Source of the DNA: Liolophura sinensis
Taxonomy: Eukaryota; Mollusca; Polyplacophora; Chitonida; Chitonidae
DNA length: 64,000 nucleotides
Direction of reading: 5' to 3'
NCBI RefSeq assembly: GCF_032854445.1
Contig: NC_088301.1
Location: 41,289,116-41,353,115 of the forward strand
Translations under genes and position numbers: made by a program
Notes under the pieces: generated by a model
The model's database searches: none
What the model was told of the DNA's origin: nothing
What the model saw: the letters and a program-made list of their open reading frames with translations, nothing else
In this document: positions 39,031-50,744 of the stretch, in pieces
Numbering within the stretch: position 1 is the first letter of the stretch
How the letters are laid out: every line of letters starts with the position of its first letter

Positions 39031-41756
39031 AACATATGCACAGAATAGAGTGCGTGTTTACCATTGAGGAAATCGAAATACACCATGATGTTTACTGCAC
39101 GGAGAGCGAAACAAGACAAATTGTATCAGCGTTCTATAAGCTCTTGCTGTTTCTACTCTACATTAAGTATGTTAACATCAGAACCCTAACCGACATTAAG
39201 GTCAGAGAAAGGACGCCAAGGTCGTGAAGAATCAGGGTTTGTGTTAAGAGAACTAATTCCTCCAAAGACTTTCAGTTTTCGAAAGATTCCGGTCATGGTT
39301 TGTTTTAATTGTTAGAAATAGCTACCTCACTTGTCCATTATCAGTTTTCACGTATCCCATGTGATACCCTCCAGATCCCCAAAACTGACCAATGGTAAGA
39401 AGAGGCAAAATGACAAATCAAATTGCCTGTTGTGCCACAGTGAACTGGCGTTCATTTTATTGTATAACTTTTATCTCAAAACTGCAAACCTGCTATATGT
39501 AAGTAATGCTTAAGTAATTTATTTTGTAAATATATGCTAGACAAACCAAAGTTGAACACGCCATAGCAAATTTAAATCCTCAATAGCTGTGGTGTAGGCT
39601 ATGGGTAAAGAGTTTATTCATAGGAAAGAGTTTTGAAAATCTGAAGTCGTTGCAGACTTACGTGGAAAGACATTCGTTCGTCCGCTTTACAAAATATAGC
39701 TTAATTAGGCCTTGTGCATTACTGATGTTAGACAATATAGGACGTTTATATTTTCACTGTATACAAAAGACAGTTGAGAAACAAAAAAAAAACATTTTAA
39801 ACCTTTAAATGTTTTCTCCCGGGACACACAGTGATATCTTTTTTAGATTAACTTCAGATATGTTTACATATGTTATGTTCTCAGCTTCGTTGACAAAGGT
39901 AGGGATATGGAAAAGGAATTACTTCTCTACGTTTGGCAAAAGTGCTATTCAATATCACAATTAATTGTAGCGTTGTCAACTTTACTATTTTTCGACGTAC
40001 AAAAGACGTACAAGTTAATTGTACCAGAGTCTTGTGTTCTTTGTTAGATGTGCCAATGTCTTGCCAAGCTAATTCATTCTTCATACTTTTGAGCGATGTT
40101 GTGAAATAAATTGAGTGTGTATAATAGTCTTTGAGAATGTTGACATTTGTTTTATTTGATAAGGTAGTTCTGTGTCCAATAACTGATTTAGTACGGTTTG
40201 TCTGTAAGGCACCTGACAAGTGAACTGTGGTATACCATGTGTTGCACCCTACGTGCGTTTGAGTTTTGTTCGAAGGTTGAAATTTCACCAAGGTGATGTA
40301 TATAACTGGAATAAAATCCTTTGCTCGTTCAGAAAGGATTTCGAAGACGTGACTTTCTCTGCACAATACGGTATCCACAGTGATCTCTTATAGTATAATC
40401 ATATCCGCCTATAGCACTGTTATTATTTGACACACCGGGGCTTTGCCAACAGTCAGTTGTCCGTGGTAATACAACGCTCTCTTCTCACCAGCGTCTTCAC
40501 CACCTGGACCTCATATGAAAGTATATCTTGCGTGGGTTCTTGGTGCTGATTAGGCTGGTTAGCATATTTAATGTCACGAGAGGCCATTGGGCAGGACTTA
40601 AGAGCGAACCTCAACAGGTAAATTCGCACCTGACACAACAACCTTTGAACCATTTTTAGGGATATGTCAACAAAAATGAAAGTAGCTTCAATTAGACCTC
40701 ACAGTGAGATTTCTAGACCTACACGACAGCCGTCACTGAAAGGACCAGGCAAGAGTACACATCAGTTTTACAAGAGGAGTGGGAGCGGTACTGTGCTCTG
40801 AATGAAACACACCTTCGCCAGCTTTACAAGTCACCTGATGAATAGATGCGACGTGTGAAATGGGTGGCTAAGAGCTGTGCTTGTAAGACTGTCATACAGA
40901 GTTTGGAGGTTTGTAAGTGTGCCCAGCCATCTCAGACGGGATTTGCGAGGCACAGCGGTTTGGGTTCCAGTGGTCGAGCTGTGAAGCATTGGCTTATCCG
41001 AGAAGCGTTACCCTACCCAGCCCTCTAATGCGTGTCTTTAGTGCGCTTGTGTGCTCCAATATTTGCCTGCCAGACAATCTGTGTTGACTCTAACATCTAT
41101 ATAAACCAGATAGCTGTAAACACTCGCCAAGAATGGGAGCTTAACTGACCCGATAATACCACCTATTTTAATGTATCTTTTGGAGGAAGTAATGGGACAT
41201 ATTTTAACCGAAAACGACGTCAACACCCCTTCGTTTTGTGAAGTGAAAGAGCAAGTCATTGAGATATACTGAAGACTCTATAGTTTTGTCATGCATTACT
41301 GGAAGTTGCTGTATCAAAATCGACCACACATAGGTTAAATGACGATGTCTCAAATATAGGCTACTCTTATATCTATAGTGCTTTAGTAGATATTTAATTT
41401 AAAAATTAAATGTAGTAATTAAATGTAGCATCACGACAAGGAAGGCGTTTTAAGAATTTAGTAGATTTAACACTTACAGTATGTAAAATCTACCAGTACA
41501 AGCACATCTTCGGTTGTAATACTAGAACTCGAATGTACAAAAAGGCAAGTAATAGTCTTAACAGGCAACCAGTATAACGGCATTCAAATACTAAAGACTA
41601 AAGCATGAAGATCGACAATGGGATAGTTTGGCAAATGGTAAATCTTCCTCATAAAAATTGTTTTTATTCTAACTGGTATGTAAATCCTTCAACTATGTCA
41701 CCTTGGCTTAAGCAGAGTAAGGTAAAAATAAGGCAGGGAACTAATAAACATTTACA

Positions 41757-41781
41757 TATATAATATATATATATATATAAT
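41757..41781. repeat. Short AT microsatellite
   Basis: A run of TATATAATATATATATATA type, about 25 bp, in plain AT-rich DNA. Confidence 0.8.
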
Positions 41782-42977
41782 GGGTTGCCCATTTTCTTTA
41801 TCTTTTTTTCTATTGTCAGTATGGGTGGTTTATTAAAACTGGCTACTAAGAGAATTGCTTAAAATGCGTAGTAATCTGTAATTGTCTGATCGGCTGCACC
41901 GAGAAACATAACTGATACATTAAATTACACAAGTTATGTCGTAATAACAAATATCGATGCCGGGCTGCATGGAAGATTTGACGCACTGTAGCTATAGATT
42001 TTTAGAACTATAGATAATTTTTCTTACATCACTTAAAACTATTACTGTCTCCAATTTCGCTTATCCAGTCTTCAGTCAAATTTAACATACATAAAAAGAA
42101 CAATTATATGAAACCATCGCCTAAAATTCATTCTACTTCTTTCTTTCAAATTTACTGAGGATTATTCAGCATTATATCAGTGGGGATGAACGAAAATATT
42201 TATATACATTAAAACTTAGTCATCAAAGTATACCGTTGAAATAAACGACATCTTGTTATTTTAACTGCGAATTCGTACTTTAAACTGTTAGTGTCAGTGT
42301 GACAGAATCTTAAAATTATTAAAATTGAAAAACTCTCACATGTTCGACAGAAAATGTTATCGCAGCGTCAAGTTTTATTTTCTATGTTAGTCGATGAAGA
42401 CAACAACGTAAAACAAGCCACGACGGTTTTTCAGCATGTAGAAAAAATATATATATCTATTTGTTTCAATAAATCGTGCTCATCTACAGTTGGAAGTTGG
42501 ATTATTAGTTTAGAACATGCGTTAAAGAATTGAAAGAATTCATTGCGTTAGAGAGGCCACACCAGAGATTTTTGCCATAAAATCGATCAGTGCAAATCCA
42601 ATCAATTTTGCTTTTTTTTAAGAATAGGTCAAATAATTGCCTTTTAAAAAAACATCAGCTTCGTCTATGCACGTATTACCGTTCAAAACTAGTATCAAAT
42701 TCGAAAAGTTTATAAAACGGGTCAAAATTTAGAATCATTTTATTTATATTTTCTGAAAGGTCGAGGTGTTCTTTGTAAGTACCGAAAATTTGATTTGACT
42801 CCAACGTGTATGATTTTTTTGCCATAAATCTCCGGTTTAGCCTCTTTAGGTGGTTTGGGGAATAGATTCACGTTACTTCTGAAGGTAAGGTCGATTTAGA
42901 CCAACATCATTGTGCATTGTTTTGATATGTTCCATCTGTTCACCTTTCTAGAATGCCATTTCCTTAGAAAAAAAAAA

Positions 42978-43222
42978 TTATTTATTTATTTATTTGATTG
43001 GTGCTTTACGCCGTACTAAAAATATTTCACTTATACAATGGCATTATGGTGGGAGGAAACTCACGACCATCCGCAGGTTGCTGGGAGACCTTCCCACGTA
43101 CGGTCGGAGACGAAACCAGCATGAGCTGGACCTGAACTCAAAGCGACAACATTGATGGAAGCTCCAGGGTCATTACACCGCGCTAGCGAGCTAACCAACT
43201 GAGCCACGAAGTCCCCTCCCCC
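42978..43222 (-). repeat. SINE family 1, full length
   Basis: On the minus strand: head GGGGGAGGGGACTTCGTGGC with an A-box-like CTCAGTTGGTTAGCTCGC, B-box-like TTTGAGTTCAGGTCC, central CCTGCGGATGGTCGTGAGTT, 3' part with GCCATTGTATAAGTGAAATA, and an AATAAATAAATAA tail. About 245 bp, and the clearest minus-strand copy. A TA microsatellite abuts its head end, not its tail. Confidence 0.85.
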
Positions 43223-43227
43223 GCTCC

Positions 43228-43229
<2 letters not shown>

Positions 43230-43294
<65 letters not shown>
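43230..43294. repeat. TA microsatellite next to a SINE head
   Basis: About 65 bp of pure TA, starting eight bases after the SINE. A minus-strand frame coding alternating Ile/Tyr crosses it and is an artefact of the repeat. Confidence 0.95.
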
Positions 43295-43300
<6 letters not shown>

Positions 43301-46300
43301 TAATAACATCAGCAATGGTATATGAAAGTTTTATTTTGTTGTAGGCGTCCTTGTTTTTATAAGGAAACAAATCTACACTGAACTTGAATTCTACATATGT
43401 AAACATTTTCCACTTTGACAGGTTGATTATTATCAAGTTGTACCACATATGCAGATGACTTGTTTTTTACCTTTTGCCCAATGTCGTTCAGTCCGTATTA
43501 CTATAAATAGTATGTATTGGTAAATTGTTCAGTGGCACAGATTCTACACTATAATCCACGTCTTAAGTTCTTGAAACCCATTTATACTAACATGTGGTTC
43601 CATATTTGGTTCAGTCAAAGCCCCAAGGACAGTAACTTTTTCAATAAATCCGTTCAGATGAAAAAAACACCACTGTACTAAAATCAAATAAAAACAAAAT
43701 TTCAGCTGTGTTGTCTTTAATTCTATACAAGTTTGTTTTCTGTAGTCCTTGGTCGTGATGAAAATGTTGTCATGTAGCACCTGTTCATCTATTTAGCTGA
43801 GAATTGCTTGGGTTGGGCGAATGAGATGTTTCAATTGACTGGCCGTGGCAAAGAATGGCCTGTAGGTTATGTTTGTCCGGTTCAAGCCGCGAAAATAGGC
43901 TCTGCGTTTGGGTAAACACTTTAAGCTGAAAAAGAGAGACATGTTTTTGTTAGAACATCGTCGCCGATTTTAAAGAGTATCGCAATAATTCGTGCTAATA
44001 TTTCGCTGAGAAGTATCGTGGCGGGATGTGGTGATTATACACCCTTACACCACTCTCATGGGAAAGGAATAAAAATGTAATTAAAATATTATTATACGAG
44101 CACTGGATCATGTTTGTGGACATTGTAAAGTGACTTGGTTTTTGATAAAGGAATGACACTGTAAGAGATTTGGGGACGTTCAGAGACAGATTTAATGTGC
44201 CAGGCTGACTGATCAAACAAGACAATAAAGCATTCATTGGGTCGAAGTTGAGACAGAAAAGCATCATCGGGTCTAACAACGATTGGTTTGGCCCGGACAC
44301 ACGATTGCTGTGACCCTTAGCCCTCGATGTTTAACTAAACGGCTCTTGATTCCAAACGGATACAGTGGTCGCCATTTGGCCAGCGCAACTCAGGATAATT
44401 GTCAAAGGGAAATGTTAGAAGAGAACCGCTTCTTCTCAATGCTCAGCAATTGTCTGGTCATTATACTAGTCCTAAGGAAATTCTCGTGTAACTTTATTCT
44501 CACGGACGCAGTGAGAGAGGGCCAGTTAGACAAAAGATCTGTGACTCATTTGGATGTATCAATATGACGAATTGAGATAAAAGTGACAATATGTTACATC
44601 CTAAGTTATACGCAGATATACGTTAGAAATTGTAACGGAATACTGTTTCACTGCCAAAACTCGCTGCACCTCAAAATAAAGACTGTTTCGACTGATGGAT
44701 AAAGATATATATGGGTTAGATGCACCTTTTCCTTCCAAAATAAGATAATTTAAAATTTTAATTTAAGTTTGTTGTGATCGTTCAGACCATGCATCAAAAC
44801 GATTACAACTGACTAGAGATTTCACCTCTGAGTGTATACATGTAAGAGAAGGAGGAAATATTTAATATAATAAAAGAAAGAAATAACACTGACACTGTGA
44901 AAAGCCTTACCACTGTATAAATAATGAATAATGGAAAAACAGACGAAGACGGGTTAAAGAACTATCTTTGAAATTCATATGTTGTGTCGTTGTATATGGT
45001 TTCGTTGTATCCCACATTATGTGACGATGCCTCGAGCTACAGCTTTCTTAGTTCCATATCGAAGTTGAAAGCAGAACATTATGTTTGTTTAGTGAGTTCT
45101 GTTGTCTGAAACAGTGTGAAAACGTCTTGACACCTTGTTAGTAACGTTGCTAAAATTCAAGCCTATATGATGTGTCTGATTATAAAAGTGGCCCGAATTA
45201 CACAGCCATTCTTTCTTCTCTATTATCTTGGTATAGCATACGTACATACAGCTGCCTATTTCATAATCCAAGAGTTTGCCATATACACTTTATAAAGTTC
45301 TTTCTTCAATTATAGTAAAAAAGTATATATACATTAGTCCTCAACCAGCAACCATGCTTTGTATTGTTTTGTCTTAGTGTAACCAGTCTGTCACGTTTGT
45401 GTCTTGAAAACTTGAGCTGTGGAGGACTAAATCTGCATTTTCAACGTAGTTGCATATCATGCTTTAAGCACTTAGAAAAAATCTGAATCAAAGTTTGTAA
45501 ACCTACATGCATGAGACAAAAAGGGGAGATTATGTAAAGTTGCATGACACCCAGAAGGAAGTATATACCTAACAAAGTATTGTACAGACGTACACTTACA
45601 TAGATACTAATCATGGAAGCCATAAAAGAATTTCTCAAATATAGATTCAAATTTCACCTAAGTTGAATACGAGGACAAACATCTTGGCAGTACTTTGAAA
45701 ATAGCAGTACTACTTCTATTTCAGCGGGTGGTGATAAATTAAGGAATATTTAGCAGGAACGTCACAGATACCCTGAATGTCAAAATTTGGCACTTAAAAA
45801 AAAATATTACACCAGCCGACAAAACTGGTCCATGTTGAAATATCTGTTGAGAACAGGATTCGAACACTCACGCTGGAATGTACTATAAAGAAAACAGACA
45901 ATACGAAGTAATTCAGAAAATTAGATCGCAGGCAGCTATTGCCTTGCGTTGGACTTGTTTCATTGCCATAACAGCTGAACAACGGCCAAACGCTGGCGAT
46001 GAAAACATGACCCAATCACGGGTTTCTATTTGATTTGCTGCTGGACTCGAGCTTAATTATGGTGACTAGCGCGTGTAACTCTATCCCTTTCTGCTATATT
46101 ATCTTTCTATCACCTATTTCCGATTTCCCAATAAGACATCCCTGCTGCACAAAACTGATCGTAGTTGTGGTAAAAAGTAAGCTTTTAATAGGATCACGAA
46201 AGGAGACGACCTCATTTTTGTATTTTCAGTAATATGTGGCAGATAGCACAGTTTTCGGAACTAAACAAACGTACCGAGTTCCGAAAGGTTGAAGAAAGCC

Positions 46301-49300
46301 ATGGCCCACACAAGCAGTGAAAACCGAGGAGAGCGTGTTAAAAGCGGAGGCGATCTCAGATGTGCTCGCCTTAGGATATTACATGCCTTGGATACACAAT
46401 TATATCCCTATTATTAATTACTACACCGACACTAAACTATTCACATCGGCACGTTTTAAAAACTCAAGTGGCGTTTGAAAATAGCACACGAGCTTTGACA
46501 AAGTTAAGTTTAATTAAGAGATTGATACATTTCTGTTTTCCCAAACTTCCCAAAGTATTGTGGCACTCGGGGAGACCTGGCAGATTTGGATGCTCAGGAG
46601 GTTGACATAAAACCCATCGTGTGGACGCGCCTTCCCGCTCTCTCCTACTTTATGTTTACATATTGCTGCATTCACATTTATCCGCTGAATCTCTCTATTT
46701 GCAAATCTGTTCCGAGGGTGTTACAACAGTAAAACCACCTCCAGTTTCAAGAACAGAGCAAAGAGCTGAGGCCAAGAGAAAATGTCAAAATGTTTCAGTG
46801 TTTGGGCGTGTCTTTATAAGGGATTGTTGCCAGAGTAAAAGCTACCGTACCTAAATTCTCGTCGCTATATAGTACTCAAATTTACTAGAACTTTACCTGA
46901 AGCATTTAGTAGCTAGAAGACACCCCTCTTTATTATTACGATGGGAATTAGCTAGCTCTAAACGCGCAGGTCTTCCCATTCCAGAATTATCACCGAATTA
47001 TTTCTTACAATTTTCAAAACATAAACAGAGTAACATGTTTTGCTCTAAAGGAGGGCGATGCAATATGGAAATTGCAGTGGGGAGTGCAGGAATGGCACAC
47101 TCATGAAGACGACTATAATTATTGTCTTACGTTGCTAAGATTAAAATTTGCAACGTTTTTATATTTATTCATCTTTATTATCAAGTACCGTATATACGTG
47201 CGCCAAATGAGTACAGAACATGTCTGTTGTTGGCTTTCAGAGTGTCACACGATCAAACTATAATTGACTGGTCATTAAATAAACGAATAGTATGAATACA
47301 GACAAATCATGTGCCTTATAGGCAAAGAGAGAAGCACAACGGATTAAAACAAACAGTGTTTTATCTCATCCAGCCATCAGAAAAATTTGCAAATAATGTC
47401 CGAACAGGTGAATCTTGGGTTTTGATCTGTCGCTTTGTATCTTTAAAAAACATTGTGGTTTATTTCAGCCGGTCTCATAGCACGTTCTGTTATGCCGGGA
47501 GAAACCGAACAGGTGGGGCAATCGGAGCAATCACTCACAAAGGGTTAATCCACAATTAACGCTCTTTACCTGTGCTTTTTGTCTGGATGGCCGCCATGGA
47601 TGTCGGAAAAGGATGTGTTTGCAGTTCATGACCAATGACATGGTCTGTTCATGTCTGAACCTCAGTGCAAAGACACATAAGATCTAAAATCACAGGCAAA
47701 GCATTAACATTGATCACCAATTAGTCGCTACATAGATAATAGAATTAGTATGTCGATTGATACGATCAAGTAGCGGATTTACCGGAAATATAATACGCAT
47801 GCAGAGCGGGTAGCGGCGTTAAGTTTTTGATGCACTGGGATGCACTCGATCTGACCGATTTCAACAGAGGATAACGTACAACAAAAAATACTCCAAACAA
47901 CATAATCACATGGCTGATCCATTTGTACATCCAAAGTTTCCAAGCTTGTGTAATAATCCAAATGCTAACGATGTTCTATTTAATTCGTCGAAAATGTCTT
48001 AACTGTTCCATTAATTATCTGTTCAGAGACGAGTTTATATGAGACGATTACTTGTTTGCCTCTTTATTAATCACTGATGGACATTGTATAAATGTGAATG
48101 AGGGAGTTCAAGACATTTATCTGTGTTTTTTATCCGAGACGTTCTAAAAAAGACAAAAAGCGGAGTAATGTTTATGTAGTCTTTGCCCTCAAGTACATAC
48201 GATATCTATTTCACCAAATGTCCTCAAGCAATTTTGGAACAAAGGCCGCTTAAAAGAAGTCTTAATGATTTAAACACAATTTCAGAAGTAAAATTTACAG
48301 ATTTACAAAATTATATAGCAACACTTACAAATAGGGCTGCCAGTGTGGAGAAGATTAAAAGTAAGAATGCGAATAAAATAGTTTAATTTGACAGCATATT
48401 AAGACATTTGTGTGCTACACAGGCATACTGCAACTAAATTACGTCCTGTATATGTGTAACCTTGTAAAGCCGTGTAAATTCTTGTTCGTCAAAAACTTTC
48501 ATCACTTTTTGACAGGGAATTGATATACGTATCGGGTCTCCGGCTAATTCTTCATTCGCATTTTTTTTATTGCTAAAGTGGCTAGAAATATGACACTAGC
48601 ATGTTTTAAACTGACACGTCAAGAAAGGCAAGGCACTTAAGCATCGTTGCTGTACAAAGAACCTTTCATATTTCCAGCATTAGGATTTGTCATCCGCTAA
48701 GGGTTAGCTAATACCCAGGTATGTCACCTAATGACATCTGTGCTCTAAACTTGTCCCGACCTACCCTCAGACAATCTTATTACATCCGTTTGACAGGTGA
48801 GGCGATCGGCTCGAGACTTAACCTTACGAGAGTCGAAGGCGATTGTCCCAGGTAGCGTCACGTAATTGTGAGATCTCATCACAATTACAGGTACACATCC
48901 GCATGGAGCGCAGGCCCGGCTGGCAGTGTGAGTTACCCGGCTTGTCAAGGATAAGTTCCCTGACTATTATCCATCTGACACTCGGGGCAGTTTCGGTAGA
49001 GCTCCAGCTGTTTTCCGAAGATCCATGGGTGGCATCGAAGCCGAAGGACCTTTGTACATATAAATGTTATTATGCTAATATTTCCTGCATAAAGCGGTTA
49101 GTGAATGAGAAGCCCTCTCGAGTTTCTACATATCAGAAAATTACACACTTATTGAACAATCAGTTTCATCCAAAATAGGCTTTATGTTTTGTTGGTGGTT
49201 CAAACAGTTAAAATGTATCTTTGTTTAAATTTTTATGATGTATTGACAATTGCTGAGATTCGGAAATATTGATCTTCTAGTCGATACAATATTTCAGCTG

Positions 49301-49764
49301 GTGTTGATTACTGTTTTTGGTTCTGTTAACCTTTTGTCCCGATTTTTTGGGGGGGATGAGGGCGACGTTAAAAACATAACCTTACATTAGTACAATGGGT
49401 TTTATAAATGGAGAAAATTGCATGAGAACAGCAGACAGATATGGAAACAATGAAAAGAGCTCAAATTTCACTATAGGCTCTATAACGACTTTGCAGGCTC
49501 AGACGATTAAAACACTGGTTCGCTGCGAGTGTTATAGTCCCTTGACCAATGGGGTCACGTGTATGATAAAAAACACATCTCCCTGCTTCATCAACGACTA
49601 GGTAGACATGCAGCAGGTTTGTCGGATACCTGACCACCAGCGGTGGTTTACTCCTGTCTAGCCATCTGGTTTCCACCACATGTTAAACAGGTCGAAATAC
49701 TCTATTCTAAGCACACCTGAACGCCGTCATATAAGAGAAAAATTATTTCGCGACGTTAAACAAC

Positions 49765-49935
49765 CATTGAAATACGGCCTCTTCAGTTATGCAAGGTTTT
49801 ATTCTAACTTGTCACATAAATGCAGAATCAGTAGCAAATTACACACCCCCTACACAAACTTTAAGCAGGATTAGGGGAAAAATGCTGTATTGTCATCATA
49901 TTTAACATTCAATAACATTAAAACAATCACATGCC
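49765..49935 (-). repeat. Repeat A copy
   Basis: Read on the minus strand it has ATTTATGTGACAAGTTAGAA, TAAAACCTTGCATAACTGAA and GAGGCCGTATTTCAATGG, the family order. The upstream AATGTTATTGAATGTTAAAT part is also present. It ends 80 bp before the inverted-repeat element. Confidence 0.55.
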
Positions 49936-50013
49936 ACACCCTAGGTGACAAACGCTTTGCATTCCATCAAGAAAAAATGCGGAGTGCGTTCCTATGATGA
50001 ATAGGCCTTTAAG

Positions 50014-50744
50014 CCCGGCGTACACGAGAGGAATGCGCTTAGCAAAACTTCATTCGTGGCACTTGCCTTCAGTAACTCTTCTGCGGAGAACTTTTCTGTA
50101 AGTTTTTGCCTTTTGTAGAGCTGCGCCAAATATCTCACGTGTTTGATAATTTTTTTTTCATTCACGTACGATGCCTTGCCGTGTGCGGTAAACGAAAGCT
50201 ATCTCCTTTCATATAGTCGCCAATGGGCATGCGTTCCTGGGTCATATGATCTGCAAAATGGCTGCCCATAGCAACATGATAGCAGACCCTACACTAGAAG
50301 ATAAGTTTGTTGAATTATGGCCAGACTATACGTGATTATATGATGTTCGCGCCCCAGATTTCAAAGATCGGGATAAGACGACTTCGACACAGGAAGAAAT
50401 CGTCAGCAAGCTTGGTTAAACTGGTAATGTTTGCATTTCTATATTCATAACACACGGATGTCCGCTTTGATCGGTCGTCTGTTATTATCATGTCGTTGTG
50501 CACCGCCATCTTGCAGATCATGTGACCCAGAAACGCATGCGCATTGTCGACTAATGCTTTGCTTCGCCACAAACGGCAAGGCATCGAGCATGAATGAAAG
50601 AAATTATCAAAGACGTTAGATATTTGGCGCAGTTCCACAAAAGGCAAAATCTTACGGAAAACTTCACCACAAACGAGAGTTACGTGCTTGAGGCAAGTGC
50701 CACGAATGAATTTTTGCTAAGCACATAGCTCTCGCGGGCGCCGG
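50014..50744. mobile_element. Terminal-inverted-repeat element, non-autonomous, MADF remnant inside
   Basis: The left arm (50014 to about 50290) and the right arm (about 50475-50744) are imperfect inverted copies of about 270 bp. Matching words include TTCATTCGTGGCACTTGCC, TGCGCCAAATATCT and GATGCCTTGCCGT, and the termini read CCGGCGYMCRCGAGAG. The centre carries a broken MADF-like coding segment. MADF/SANT-type second proteins are typical of PIF/Harbinger transposons, so a decayed Harbinger-like element is the likeliest class. No transposase and no clear target-site duplication are seen. Confidence 0.8.
50258..50419 (+). pseudogene. MADF-domain remnant
   Basis: A frame from the ATG at 50258 reads DKFVELWPDYT, a stop (TGA) and then LYDVRAPDFKDRDK and EEIVSKLG before a second stop. 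The pattern ELWPDY, LYDVR, DFKDRDK fits the MADF (Myb/SANT-like) fold of transposon-linked DNA-binding proteins. One in-frame TGA and the lack of the C-terminal half show it is dead. It starts in the left arm of the inverted-repeat element. Confidence 0.65.

Larger units (their letters stand above)
39031..49764. other. Intergenic DNA, no supported gene
   Basis: A 165-codon minus-strand frame at 39881-40378 is the longest, but it is AT-rich, low in structure and carries no known domain. Other frames are under 115 codons. The structured parts are two AT microsatellites and one full SINE. A less AT-rich patch at 48770-49030 could be regulatory. Confidence 0.5.

Noticed and set aside
39881-40378. 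165-codon minus-strand reading frame
   Set aside because: AT-rich, no domain, no splice signals or repeat similarity. About one frame of this length is expected by chance in 64 kb of such DNA.
43191-43448. Minus-strand frame with an Ile/Tyr repeat
   Set aside because: It is the TA microsatellite read as protein, fused to the SINE head.
45845-45880. B-box-like word on the minus strand (GTGTTCGAATCCTGTTC)
   Set aside because: No matching A box or tRNA fold around it, so neither a tRNA gene nor a clear SINE head.
49600-49680. Stretch resembling the middle of SINE family 1 (CACCAGCGGTGGTTTACTCC)
   Set aside because: Too short and without the rest of the element; similarity could be chance.
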